A stretch of DNA of 64,000 nt from Bagarius yarrelli (GCA_005784505.1 VCAZ01000222.1:258771-322770), one strand, 5' to 3'; counted from the stretch's first letter, positions 45,930 through 57,924 are shown. The notes: generated by a model not told the origin, from the letters alone. Program-made: numbers and translations.

Positions 45930-46420
45930 CTGGCTTCCTCAGGATGAATCCATCATTAAGACATATCTGCGCTCCCTCAGGAGCGGCCGTGCGCTGATTA
46001 CTCCACATGCTTTTGATAAATTGAGCATAATGACTGATTAATTAATTGTGTAATCATCACAGGTTGAGATCTGAAAAAAAAAAAGATTATTTCTTTAATG
46101 GAGATGATGATATGCATTTGATAAAGAGTGTTGAGGAAGAGCCCGGGCAGCTTCGGTTCGAACTCTTTTTCACACTCTGAGATCGAGTGTGAGTCTGAGA
46201 TCGGCAAGCTTAATTAAGCTATAATTAGACTTTCACCTTCCAGACCTATCGGAACTCAGGGATCTGGTTAACTTCGATAATTGTGCTGTTGGAAGCCATT
46301 TTATTTCATCACCCACAGATAAATTAAGTGCGATTAATAAAACCTAATTACATGGGACTGACCAGAGTGTCAGTGCGTCGGTTAAAGATATATGCCGCGT
46401 GGGCGGGCCTCTCTAATTGA
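45930..46420. other. Candidate conserved non-coding block with homeodomain-like sites
   Basis: Repeat-free, balanced, with several TAATTA/TTAATTA words (about 46035, 46211, 46222) and CATTAA/ATTAAG words. The GAGATCGAGTGTGAGTCTGAGATCGGC region at about 46180 has an internal repeat. No reading frame of note. Conservation is unproven. Confidence 0.35.
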
Positions 46421-46559
46421 ATGTTTCACAACTTCGGGATATTTTATATAGTTTTTAGTGAAAGTTGATGATAAGTGCATAAAATTAAAACTGGAAGTCC
46501 TCTGTGTTTTTGTTCCTTTTCAAGAACTCAAGCTGTGTTAAATAGCTTTATGAGAACAC

Positions 46560-47110
46560 TTTCGCAGGACACGTCTTGGCGGGTATCTGCGCAAGGCTAA
46601 AGACAAACACCAGCCAGTCGGCTATCCCGGCTATCCATCCTGCTTGCCAATATTTGCTTCCTGGACAATAATCTTGACTACACCTGACTCCATGAGACTA
46701 CACCGCATGAATTAGGAGACCGCTACGTCTTTGAGTTCTGCGCACCACCAACTAGAAGATCTCACCTCATTTCGTGCCAACAGAAATGCAGCTCTGTGCA
46801 GTAAGGCTTGTGTTTACATCAACACAGAACGGTGCGAGAACTTTGTTCTTGTTTCTTATTACTGCTCATTGCTAGTAGAGTTTGTGACTGTTTAGGTGCA
46901 GGTTATTTTATTTACCACAGGAATTCACCATGGTTTTTATTGTTGAAGTGTACATCCCACCCAGTGCTAATGCTAAGGAGGTGCTTTGTGTACTCTATGG
47001 GGCTGTTTGAAATCTCAAACATCTCTGGACGTCGACAAATCTAAGAAGATTGTTGTTGACTTTAGAAGAGCACAGAAGGTTGAGATTATCATCGACAGAT
47101 CATCCGCAGA
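46560..47110 (+). pseudogene. Internally deleted LINE remnant (endonuclease joined to part of RT)
   Basis: Plus strand. Around 46790-46985 pieces in two frames read INTERCENFVLVSYYCS, LVEFVTV, CRLFYLPQEFTMVFIVEVY and IPPSANAKE. This is the order found in the endonuclease of a common fish non-LTR element of the jockey/CR1 group. At about 47025-47080 it passes to DKSKKIVVDFRRA, a phrase from the end of the reverse transcriptase of such elements. The endonuclease GDFN region and all RT catalytic boxes are missing, so a deletion of more than 1 kb is implied. Stops and frame changes are frequent. The clade name is uncertain. Confidence 0.7.
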
Positions 47111-47401
47111 GATGTTTTGGAATTGAATGCATTCTTGCCTGGTTTCTTACATCACCCTCCCTTTTGTGCCGCTCCTTCATTGGACTGATTAAACATGTGC
47201 TTCAGACTAAAGTCATGTGGAAGCATTTCCATAGCATTTCTGATGCAGCATCTCATTCCTTATGAGACCATGGACATTTTCTTTGTAACCCTAATAATAT
47301 ATCTCATTGTTGTTGAATCCATGCTGATGTCAGCAATTAACATCAGCAAGATTTCTCAATCTCTGTAAGACTGGAAAGTGTAAGGAACATCAGGACTGGA
47401 G
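47111..47401. other. Unassigned, possibly the decayed 3' part of the LINE remnant
   Basis: No clear landmark. Confidence 0.3.
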
Positions 47402-47512
47402 TGAGTCGAGGTTGGTAAGTTAGTCGAGGTTGGTAAGTTAGTCGAGGTTGGTAAGTGAGTCGAGGTTGGTAAGTTAGTCGAGGTTGGTAAGTAAGTTGAG
47501 GTTGGTAAGTGG
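47402..47512. repeat. 18 bp minisatellite, 6 copies
   Basis: The unit GTCGAGGTTGGTAAGTTA is repeated with few changes. The minus strand gives a 6-residue repeat LTYQPR because 18 is divisible by 3, explaining the open frame 47343-47603. Confidence 0.95.
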
Positions 47513-48200
47513 GAGTATCTCTGAGCAAACAGTCCTGCTTTTTTTGGGTATGATGTAGCAATAAATGTTGCGTATCAGATCCCGACTCACTCTTCGGCTG
47601 CAAAAGCCCTAATCGCTGTTTTTTTTACCGAGCTCTCCAATGACGCTAACTTCAGCTCGCTTACACACTTGTTGATAAGCCACTGGTTAAATCCGTTCTC
47701 CTGGGAATTGGCAGTATCTCTGAGCGCAGAATGATCAAAGTAGAGATTCTGCGAGCAGCTTGGCTCAGCGACGGCGATAATGAGACAAGAAAACATGTGA
47801 CCGCGATTCTCAGCCAGGACCTGCTGCCTCCGTTTAGGACAGATTCCTAATTACAGTTCCTTTGCCCGAGGATTTGACCCTGCTGTGATTATTAAAAAAT
47901 GGTGGCGTGTGTGTGAGGTGAAGATGTTGAAGCTCTTCTACACCTCTATGAGAGGAGCCGTGAAGGACAGCAGGAAGCTGAGAAAGAGAAAAAAAAGAAG
48001 AAAGAATGAAAAATGCTGGCAGCAAAGATAAATTGATTTAATATTTAAGATGTTTTAGTAATAAGAGTCCTGAGGAGAAACACGGCTTCTACAGGAGATT
48101 TGAAGTGCACAAGTTTCTTCACTTTCTACTCTTTTTCAGCCAAAAGCAAGATTTTTTTTTTCTGTGAAAGCTTTTATAATTTAAATTTTCAATCATATCT
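47513..48200. other. Candidate conserved non-coding block 47580-48020, rest unassigned
   Basis: Balanced, low in repeats, no recognisable frame. AT-rich after 48020. Confidence 0.28.
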
Positions 48201-48850
48201 AAGCTTTTCGGTGTCATGAAATATGTTAAATCCATAAAGCGCAAACAGAACTCCTGCCGAGCGAGACGAAGATCTGCGCTGCTGAAGGAAAACACTCTAA
48301 TTGCACCTTTGCCTCTATAACAAGCAGGTAACAGGGTGATCCATCATTAGCGCTAAGGAAGTTATTTCCCCTCTCGACACATCTTGGCAGGGCCGCAGCT
48401 GCGCCGTGATTCGGATAAATCTCAAACCGCCACAAACACACGTGTTCCTTCCACCGAGCTGGAAATGAAAGCCTGTCACGAGCAGCTTGAGCGATGGCGT
48501 TTGGCGTAATGCTTAAATCTTGTGCTCAACAGACCTGACAAAAATTGGCCCATTACTTCAAACGCACGGCTTTTTGCTTCCTCGTTCGACATCCTGATTT
48601 ACATGTATATGAACCGACCGTTCGGCGTTCTTAACGTACGGCATGTGCACTACACCGTCAGCGAGACTCGGTTCCGTTCGCTGACTCCTAAAACGAAAGA
48701 AAGAACGAGAAAGACAAGGGAGTCTGATAAATTTCCTCCATTTCAGCAGTGTGTCTGAGAGAGAGACCTGAATCGAAAGCCACTTCATCACCGGGAAAAA
48801 GGAAAAGGCTCGGCGGCGGATCGCCTTCGGCTCTTCTCACCTTAATGCGT
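48201..48850. other. Candidate conserved non-coding block
   Basis: 650 bp, repeat-free, balanced and CpG-containing. Frames 48226-48441 (minus) and 48522-48758 (plus) overlap others and show no domain. Confidence 0.32.
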
Positions 48851-49325
48851 CGCAGCAATGGTGCTCATAACGTTTTGAAGTATGTTTAGTTTGGGGGAAA
48901 TAGTTTCATATATCAGCGCGGGAGCGAGTTTCTGAGGCGACGTCTGGTTTAGAGAGTTTTATGGTAAACATTATCAATAGACAGGCCATCATGTGGAGGA
49001 GAGGAGGAAAAAAATGGCTGCTGTCAAGCCAGATGTCTTAATTGTTCATAATCATGTGTTTGACTCAGCGGTGCTGCTCATCAATCCTCAGCATTCGTTC
49101 CCACGCCAGAAAAAATACAGCCATCGAGTTCTCAATCACGCCGCGGTGGAGGAAATCAATCAGTCTTGTTTGCACCGAGCTGCTGGGTATAAAACTCCAC
49201 ACACTCGTGACCTCGGGATGATTTAAATCCTCACATTTCAATAAAAATACTTTGTAATTTGTAATAAGTAAAGATTAATTTTATAATGAACTGAATCGAT
49301 TGATGGTTTTTTTCAGCACTGTAGA
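48851..49325. other. Unassigned
   Basis: Mostly unique sequence, balanced from 48880 to 49220. No gene recognised. Confidence 0.35.
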
Positions 49326-49342
49326 GAGATAGAGCGACAGAG

Positions 49343-49387
<45 letters not shown>

Positions 49388-49555
49388 CGATAAAAAGAAG
49401 TAAAGAGAAACAAAGAGAGAGAGAGGCAGAAAGCGAGAGAGAGAGAAACAGAAAGAGAGATAGAGCAAGAGAGAGACAGAGACACATAGAGAGAGAAAAA
49501 GAGAGATAGAGTGAGTGAAAGAGAGAGAGAGGAGAGAGAGAGAGAGAGGTCCTCC
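49326..49555. repeat. (GA)n imperfect microsatellite
   Basis: 230 bp of GAGA with GATA, GACA, GCGA and GAAA interruptions. Open frames on the minus strand are artefacts. Confidence 0.95.
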
Positions 49556-49752
49556 AGGATTTTGCCAGGTTAATCAGTCCCTGTACAACTTTATTCAATC
49601 ACAGTGATTTTTTTTTTTTTACTAATTTGACCAATCATTTTAAAGCTCCGCCGAAAACACAACAACTACATTACTGAACGCACTTCCTTCTTTTTATTTC
49701 ACAGATGTGTTTATACGCTTATGTCTCTAATTTACCCATCAACCATTAGCGT

Positions 49753-49789
<37 letters not shown>

Positions 49790-49896
49790 TAAATCTAAAC
49801 TATTTCACACAGTGTGCATTGTCATGCCGCCATTTACACTTAATTCCACAATTTTTATCACAACAAAACATCGAAAAACATCCAAATGTCTCACAT
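49556..49896. other. Unassigned; (GA)n at about 49757-49788
   Basis: A poly-T run at 49608 and a second GA run. No gene. Confidence 0.4.
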
Positions 49897-49935
49897 TGAT
49901 TCCCCCCCTCTCTCTCTGTTTCCCCCCCCGCTCTC

Positions 49936-49977
<42 letters not shown>

Positions 49978-50055
49978 GTTTCCCCCCCGCTCCTCTCTGT
50001 CTCTCTATCTCTCTGTCTCCCCCCTGCTATATCTCTGTCTCTCCCCCCCTCTCTC

Positions 50056-50094
<39 letters not shown>

Positions 50095-50275
50095 CTCTCA
50101 TCTCTATCTCTCTGTCTCCCCCCCCCGCTCCCCCCGCTTCTCTCTCTCTGTCTCCCCCCCGCTCTCTCTCCTATCTCTCTCCCCCTCCGTCTCTCTGTCT
50201 CTCTGCCCCCCCTCTCTCTCTGACCCCCCCCCCCCCCCCCACGCTCTCTCTCTCTCTGTATCTCTCTCTCTCTCC
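49897..50275. repeat. CT-rich / poly-C minisatellite-like tract
   Basis: CTCTCT runs alternate with CCCCCC blocks and CTGTCTCCCCCCC phrases, irregular with 40-60 bp spacing. The frames 49800-50279 (minus) and 49812-50300 (plus) are low-complexity artefacts. Confidence 0.93.
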
Positions 50276-50299
50276 TCATGGTCGAGATACATTCCCCTG

Positions 50300-50690
50300 A
50301 GGTACCAGTGACCAGTGTTTCTGCCCCCCTTGTCTCGAATTTGCCCGATCATGCCTCTGGATGGTGCTCTGTTTGATTGGGTTCCACTCTGCTGGGGATG
50401 TTTCTCATCCACCACCTGAGGATCCATGGAATTCTGGAGCCACACAAGAGCTTTGAGGATGGATTGAGTCTCACTCATTGCATTTGATCACCATTACCAT
50501 TAACTGTAATAAACAGACATTCAGTGTCCCCCAGTGTCCCCCAGATGAGGATGGGTTCCCTCTTCAGTCTGGTTCTTCTTAAGGTTTCTTCTTCTTCTGT
50601 ATCTTTGTCACAGCCACCACCAGTTTGATCATTAGGAACATGAAGAACAATTTTTCCTTCTATGCATTTATCTGCCTAAAGCTGCTGGGA
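50300..50690 (+). mobile_element. Diverged L2-type LINE 3' end
   Basis: CAGATGAGGATGGGTTCCCT, AGTCTGGTTCTTCTTAAGGT and TTTCTTCTTCTTCT-GTATC parallel the 39120-39200 tail. Upstream, GATCCATGGAATTCTGGAGC is non-coding element sequence by position. Diverged from both other L2 tails. Confidence 0.6.
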
Positions 50691-51329
50691 GAAAATGCAA
50701 TGTCCATTATACAAAAAAAAAAAGCTAAATTAAATAAAAAATACCCTCAAAGTTTTATTGCAAAGTCTGAATGGGAGAAAATTTCCAAATGAAGATGTTT
50801 TAAGCTAATTAATTCTGTAATAAAATCAATGGCAGCTTTATCTACACTACATTAGTTTAGAGGTACACACACCTTTGTGGTTCTAAGGTCATTCTTAGGT
50901 TCCCTTTCTATCCTGTTTTAATGAAATGTGTCCATTTGCATTTACAACAGCATTCGACTGATGTCTTTCTCCAACGTGACTTACAGAAGTTCTTTTTAAA
51001 GTCTTTATCCGAGAGTGTATCGATCCCCCCGTTCATGGGGTCACAGAATTAAACATACGATCAGTCTAAAGACTTTAAGGAAGGGAAGTGTTGGTATTGT
51101 GTATTAAATTATGATTTACTGTATCTGAGGGTCGTTTTTAACGAGGGTGTCAAAACTTTTGATAACATTGGAGTTAATGGAGCCTCTAGTCTAGCAGTCT
51201 AGCAGTATTATATAAACATATAAAACTTTTTTCTATATATAATAGTAATGAAATATAATAGTAATGAAAATAACAAAATAACATCAACAATATTAATACT
51301 ACTACTACTACTAATAATAATAACAAAAG
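50691..51329. other. Unassigned, with a minus-strand SINE A tail at 50938-50995 and (TAC/TAA)n near 51296-51325
   Basis: The tail fragment reads GCATTTACAACAGCATTCGA and then GTCTTTCTCCAACGTGACTT. The rest is AT-rich. Confidence 0.45.
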
Positions 51330-51465
51330 TCCAGCACCAGGAAGCTGCCACTGTTGGGCCCCTGAGGATGGCCCTTAACCCTGAAATGCGTTTCGATAAA
51401 TAAGATAAATGTAATTTACTCTGGAAAAGTGCATCTGCCAAATGCCAGCAATAAACATGTAAATT
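51330..51465 (+). mobile_element. SINE family A 3' half, plus strand
   Basis: GCCACTGTTGGGCCCCTGAG, then GGCCCTTAACCCTGAAATGC, then CTCTGGAAAAGTGCATCTGCC and AAATGCCAG. The head is missing. Confidence 0.82.
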
Positions 51466-53152
51466 ATTATTATTATCGTTATTATAAGTTTATAACTGTT
51501 CTACTACTTCCATCACTTTCTATCAGGTGTTTTGTAGCTCTGAACTCTGAGGCTTGCATCGTTCAGTGTTTCTCCTTCACCAAATCCCTCCAGCTTTCTC
51601 GAGCATTATCTCTTTATTGCCTCGTTATTTCTCCCCTCGGCTACCTCGTGCCACTGGCGTCGATTAAAACGCTCGGCGAATCTGCTTATGTGTCGAAATT
51701 ATCTGCGTCTCACTGGAGACCCTCGCAGCCGAACCATTTCTGAGATACGAAGTCTTTCAGGATCACAGCTTTGCATCTTATTTGGTGCTGAAGCCTGGAG
51801 ATACGCCTCGGGCTGCGCGCTTGGTAATTGATTATTAGCGATGAAGTTTGGTGAGAGATTAGCGAGTAAAACAGGAGGGACGTTGAGGATTTTGTAGGAT
51901 GAAATTGACTGCCTTCCATCACAGAGAAGCAGGAAACCAGCTCCTGAATCGGGTTTCTGCTAATGAGTGTATGAATGAATGAATGATGTCTGATCCCTGA
52001 TCAGTATGAGGAAGATAATCAATAAATTAGCATAGTTTTATTTATAACGGCATTTTCACAAGAAACCATGAGACACAAGTCACATTTATTGAAACAGCAA
52101 AAATGATTCTGAGTTTCGTTTATCATTTTTTTGGTGCAAACAGAGAACAGTTGTGTTCAAAGGTCAAAAATGAAGCTTTCCTTTCCTGAGATTAGCATCT
52201 GATTTTTTTAACTGAGATCATGGCCACCTTTTGCATGCAAGTGATGAAAAATACTGAAACATCTGACTGACAGTTTCAGTAAGCGATATCTCTGAGGCTG
52301 TCCTCTGCGTTTGTATCCAGGATGTTACCACAGATGAATGACAGAAAAAAGGACAAACCAACAGAAATACCAATTAACTGGGAGAAACTGGAGTTGGACT
52401 GAACTGGACAGTTGGACTGGAGTTGGACAAAACTAGACATAAAAACAGATATGGAACAGGACAGCTAATTCCTGTTACTGATAAGAAAGGCTGTCAGCTA
52501 AAAAAGAATAAAGCTAATAACACCACATAAGCTAATTGCTACCCAGCACCAATTTAGCAAACGAACAGAGAGAAGTTACTACTGACGAGTGTGACACAAT
52601 TTTAACACACAAGTTTAGATTAAAAAAATTTATTATCTGTAAAGATAATAATAAATTTATTTTTTGTACACAAGCACTTTTATTTGATTTATTTCACTTA
52701 AGTTTAAAGTTAACGTTACTTTAGACAGGAACCCAGAGACGCCGAGCAGGATAAACATGGCGGTTCGTACAGGATGACACCAGCGTCATGTAAAAAGAGA
52801 GTGAGAGAGAGACTTTAGCGTGAATAAGGTGCGAAGCGGAAATATAATAACTCGAGGCTTGTCTTTTCCACCGTCTGCGTCTGCTCGAATGCTCCGTTCC
52901 CTCCTGCTCGTATTAATGACTCCAAAATTTCATCAAATTAATGAAATTAATGCCGTTTCCCGCCCGAGATGATGTAAAACCACTCAAACGGAGATGCATC
53001 AAACCCAACTAATGTTGCACTACAGTCAAATAATGATGATGCTTCAGGTTTAATTAGTTCATTTAAAATGCAATCAGAGGTTTTTTTATAATTTCTTTTT
53101 TTTTGTATGATTAAATAAAGGTGCAGGATTTCTGAAACAAGTTTCTTCCAAA
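51466..53152. other. Unassigned; candidate conserved patches 51500-51960 and 52730-53050
   Basis: Both patches are balanced and repeat-free with TTAATGA/TAATTA-type words (about 52910-52950). Between them the sequence is AT-leaning. No coding evidence. Confidence 0.33.
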
Positions 53153-53400
53153 CACTAAAGAAAAACAGAAATGTATTATGGAAAAGTCTCGGTTTTAACG
53201 AGGCGGCGATTAGATTGGTGTTAACGATGATGTGGTGTAGCACCTTATCGCGGCTACGCTACAGTCGCTTTAATTACTTTTAACATTTCACTTTTAATGG
53301 TCTAAGGATCGTTGCACTGAGAATTATAAAAAAAACCTTTAAAAAGAATTAAAAGTAGGATTAAAATCAAATGGAATATTATGATAAATTATATAAATAC
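53153..53400. repeat. Left member of a duplicated segment flanking the pentamer satellite
   Basis: AAAGAAAAACAGAAATG, GGCGGCGATTAGATTGGTGT and GATGATGTGGTGT match 57640-57725 (AAAGAAAGGCAGAAATG, AGCGGTGATTAGATTAGTGT, GATAATGTGGTGT). TAAAAGTAGGATTAAAATCA near 53348 matches 57837-57858. Confidence 0.7.
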
Positions 53401-54064
53401 ATTTGGCACATAAGATGCTTTACTTTGAAAACTTGAAATAAATTAAATAAAAAAAAAAAAAAAGATGATGATAAAAACTAAAATTAGAAAAAAAGAGAAA
53501 AATGTAAAAAAAATTTCAACCCTAAATAGAATAGAAATATTGTTTTAGGGCGCATTTTGTTGTTATTTATAAAATGGTGGAGATAGAGAATAAAATATAT
53601 TTTTTAATAAGTTTGATCTTATTATAAATGGCGACTCCTTTGTGGTTTTTTTTTAGCAGAAGGTGGAGATTCTGATGCTTAGGAAACTCAACAGTCATGT
53701 GATCACAGTCATGTGATCAGTTGGATTTATCCTGGAAGTTGGAATCCAGTCCTGCAGCAGGAAAAAGAGCCACAACACATTAGTTTCTGTTCATTTTACC
53801 CTTCCGATAGCCTGGTTTTCTCTTCTACTTTTTTTCCTAATAGTAAATAGAATTGATCTGATTGGCTGCGAGTTTGCACGCTTTAGTCATCCCACCTGTG
53901 CTGTCCAAATCAATGGTGCTGAACTAGCGATGTTTGTTCAAGAATTAGTTTTAATGGCGGCGGTCCGGGATCCATTCACATATCATTATTATTATTGTTA
54001 TTATTATTATTAATCTCATCTTACATTCCTAAAGTACGGTATAAAGCCACTATACAAATAAAAT
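53401..54064. other. Unassigned AT-rich
   Basis: Poly-A runs, then a partly balanced region with a doubled GTCATGTGATCA phrase near 53695-53720. No gene. Confidence 0.4.
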
Positions 54065-56995
54065 GACATGGAATTAAATAGAATAGAATAGAATAAAAGA
54101 ATAGGAAGGTAGGATAGGGAATAGGAGAGTAGGGTAGGTAGAGGATAGGTAGGGTAGAGTAGAGTAGAATAGAGTAGGATAGGATAGGGTAGAGTAGAGT
54201 AGAGTAGAATTAATAGAGTAGAATAGAGGGTAGGGTAAGGTAGGGTAGAATATAAGGTAGAATAGAGTAGGTAGAATAGAAAGTAGAATAGAGTAGGATA
54301 GGTAGTATAGATAGGACAGATTAGAGTAGAATAGAATAAAATAGAATAGAGTAGAATAGAGTAGAATAGAATAGAGGTAGAGTTATGGTAAGAGTAGAAT
54401 AGGGTAGATAGGATTAGGATATGAATAGGGTAGAGTAGAGTAGTTTTAGGATATAGGTAAGAGTAGATAGGGTAAGGAGAATAGAGTTAGGAGAGTAGGA
54501 TAGGATAGGATAAGTAGAGTAGGAGTATAGTAGAATAGAATAGGGTAGAATAGATAGAATAGATGAATTAAAAGGAATAAGTAGAGTAGATTGATAGAGG
54601 ATAGAGTAGTATAGGTAGAAGAGGGTAGAGTAAATAAATAGAGTAATGATAGGATAGGTCGTAGGTAGTAATAGTAGGATGTAGGATAGGATAGTAGGAT
54701 AGGGAGTAGAGTAGAGTAGAGAGGTAGAGATAGAGTAGGAGATAGGAATAGAATGGTAGAATAGAATAGAGTAATAGAATAGAATAGAGTATAGAGTTAG
54801 AGAGTAGGATAGTAGAGGGTAGAGTAGAGTAGAGTATAGAAGTAGATAGGATAGGAGGTAGGGTAGAGTAGAGTAGAGTAATAGAGTAGAATAGAATAGA
54901 GTAGGATAGGATAGGTAGAGTAGAGTAGAGTAGAGTATAGAGGGTAGAGTAGGTATAGGAGGATAGGTAGGGTAGAGTAGGGTAGAGTAGAATAGTAGAA
55001 TAGAGTAAGAGTAGAGTAGGAAATAGATAGTAGAGAGATAGGATAGGATAGGATAGAGTAGAAATAGGCAGTAGAGTAGTAGAGTAGGATAGAGTAGATA
55101 GGAGAGTAGGAGAGGATAGAGATAGGATCAGTAGAGTAGAGTAGGGTAGAGTAGGAATAGAGATAGATAGGAGTAGGGTAGAGTAGGGTAGTAGTAGTAG
55201 AGTAGAGTAGAGTAGAGTAGAGAGAGTAGAGAGTAGAGTAGATAGTAGAGTAGGATAGAGGTAGAGTAGGGTAGAGTAGGTAGAGTAGAGTAGAGATAGT
55301 AAGAGAGTAGAGTAGAGTAGAGTAGAATAGAGAGTAGAATAGAGTAATAGGATAGAGTAGGTAGGATAGGAGGGTAGGTAGAGTAGTAGGTAGAGTAGAG
55401 TAGAGTAGAATAGAGGATAGAATAGTAGGATAGGATAGGGTAGAGTAGAGTAGAGGTCAGTAGAATAGAATAGGATAGGATAGAGTAGAGTAGAATGAAG
55501 TAGAATAGAATAGAGATAGGATAGTAGATAGAGGTAGAGTAGAGTAGAATAGAAGTAGAGTAGGATAGGAGTAGGGTAGAGTAGAGTAGGGTAGAGTAGA
55601 ATAGAGTATAGAGTAGAGTAGGATAGGATAGAGTAGAGTAAGTAGAGTAGAATAGAGTAGAGATAGGAGAGGGTAGGAGTAGGAGTAGAGTAAGAGTAAG
55701 TAGATAGGGTAATAGAGAGAGTAGAGTAGAGTATAGAATGAGATAGAGTAGGATAGGATAGGGTAGAGTAGAGTAGAGTAGGTAGGATAGGATAGAGTAG
55801 AGTAGAGTAGAGTAGAGTAGGATAGGATAGAGTAGAGTAGAGTAGAGTAGAGTAGAATAGGTAGAATAGAGTTAGAGTAGAGTAGAGTAGAGTAGAGTAG
55901 GTAGAGTAGAGTAGAGTAGAGTAGAGTAGAAGGATAGTAGATAGAGTAGAGTAGATAGATAGAGTAGAGTGGGTAGAGTAGAATAGAGGGTAGTAGAGTA
56001 GAATAGAGTAGGAGAGTAGAGTAGAATAGATAGAGTAGAGTAGAGATAGGATATAGGATAGAGTAGAGTAGAGTAGAGATAGAGAGAGTAGAGTAGGTTC
56101 AGAGGAGAGATAGAGTAGAGTAGAGTAGAGTAGGGTAGAAGATAGTAGATAGGGTAGAGTAGAGTAAAGCGTAGAGTAGGGTGTTAGGGTAGCAGGAGAG
56201 TAGAAATAGAATAGGTAGATAGGATAGTAGAGTAGAGTATAGAGTAGAGTAGGGTATAGAATTAGAGTAGAGTAGTAGTAGAGTAGAGTAGAGGAGTAGA
56301 ATAGAATAGTAGGATAGGATAGGGTAGATAGAGTAGAGTAGGGAGAGTAGAGTAGGATCGATAGAGTAAGAGTCGAAAGAGTAGAAGTAGAGATAGGTAG
56401 AGTAGAGTAGATGTAGAGTAGAATGAATTGAAGAATAGGAAGGATGGTAGAGTAGAGTAGAATAGAATAGAGTAGGAGTAGGATAGGCTAGTAGAGTAGA
56501 GTAGGGTAGAGTAGCTAGATAGAGAGGATAGGATAGAGTAGGTAGAGTAGAATAGAGTAGGTAGGATCGGATAGGGTAGAGTAGAGTAGAGTAGAATAGA
56601 ATAGAGTAGGATAGGATAGGGTAGAGTAGAGTAGAGGTAGAGTAGAGTAGAGTAGAGTAGGGTAGAGTAGAGTAGAGTAGAATAGAATAGAGTAGGATAG
56701 GATAGGGTAGAGTAGAGTAGGGTAGAGTAGAATAGAGTAGAGGTAGGATAGGATAGTAGAGTAAGCGTAGAGTAGAATAGGGTAGGATAGGATAGAGTAG
56801 AGTAGAGTAGAATAGAGTAGAGTAGGATAGAGTAGAGTAGGTAGAGTAGAGTAGAATAGAGTAGGAAGGGTAGGTAGAGTAGAGTAGAGTAGAATAGAGT
56901 AGGATAGGATAGGTAGAGCAGGTAGAGTAGAATAGAGTAGAGTAGAGTCGAATAGAGTAGGGTAGAGTAGAGTAGAATAGAGTAGGATAGAATAT
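54065..56995. repeat. 2.9 kb pentanucleotide satellite (TAGAG/TAGAA/TAGGA/TAGGG)
   Basis: Made almost wholly of 5 bp units with frequent 1-2 base slips. The plus strand has almost no C. Larger blocks recur: a stretch starting GTAGAATAGAATAGAGTAGG then ATAGGATAGGGTAG is found at 56591 and again at 56677. TAG occurs in every frame on the plus strand, and ATG is nearly absent on either strand, which explains the lack of start-to-stop frames. Confidence 0.97.
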
Positions 56996-57639
56996 GGAAT
57001 GCTAAGCTTACAAAACTGAAATCATTATAATGAAATGTAAATTAAGGAAAAATTGTTTTACATTTCCAGTTTCACGTGTCTGAATCTCGTTGCTATAAAA
57101 AGTGAAAAGAAAGAAAGAAAAGAAAAAAAGTCTGAGTCAAAGTTTATTTATTCAAAGCTGAATGAAATCTGCCTTTAAGCTGGTGAGGTCAGAGTGAAGT
57201 TCTAGAGATCTTCAGCCTCCTTACTGATTGTTGGCTTCATTATTACTTTTTTCTGTTTCCTTCTGTTGTTTGTTGACCAGCTCAGAAATCCAGACAAACA
57301 TCCTTCGGCTTTATAAAATTCATTTCAAAAAGCTCTCAGAAGCGAAAGCGAGCCTTTAAAGACGAGATTTCCTTTCTGACCATCAAGGACCATCAAAGCC
57401 GCTTTATATTTAAAAGGCAGGAGCTGAAAGTGTATATTGGTTTTACTTTAAAAAAAAAAACAGCCTTTTACAAAGAGACAAAGAAGACGGGGGACTGAGC
57501 CAGAACTCAGGACCTCGCTCACTTTCTCACCCTGTACTGGTGTGTGTGTAAAGATGATCTTTATGTCGAACATCAGCTGCAGCTGTGAGAGACTCCATGT
57601 TGGAATTCTACACCAGCTTTATAAGTAATACAGCAATAA
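56996..57639. other. Unassigned; balanced patch 57180-57420
   Basis: AT-leaning ends, balanced middle. No gene recognised. Confidence 0.35.
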
Positions 57640-57890
57640 AAGCTAAAGAAAGGCAGAAATGCGTGAACAGATGAAAGTCTGGGTTCTAATGAAGCGGTGA
57701 TTAGATTAGTGTAAGCGATAATGTGGTGTCAGTTTCACTTTATTTTATTTGTGCTTTTTACAATGGTCACAGTAGCTCATTGTCCCTGATGAGCAAGCCG
57801 AGGGCAATAATAATAACAATAATAACAGTAATTACTAAAAGTAGAATTAAAATCAAATCAGATAATTACTTTATTGTACTAATTTAACAA
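57640..57890. repeat. Right member of the duplicated segment flanking the satellite
   Basis: It matches 53153-53400 in order but is interrupted by an L2 tail fragment (about 57725-57808). Confidence 0.7.
57725..57808 (-). mobile_element. Short L2-clade LINE 3' end, minus strand
   Basis: TTTATTTTATTTGTGCTTTT, ACAATGGTCACAG and CATTGTCCCTGATGAGCAAG then CCGAGGGC match the antisense tail at 25505-25630. Confidence 0.75.
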
Positions 57891-57924
57891 ATGAATATAC
57901 TTTTGCTGTTCCCATTTTTTAGCT

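Noticed and set aside
49800..50478. Frames of 120-160 codons across the CT/poly-C tract
   Set aside because: Low-complexity artefacts on both strands.
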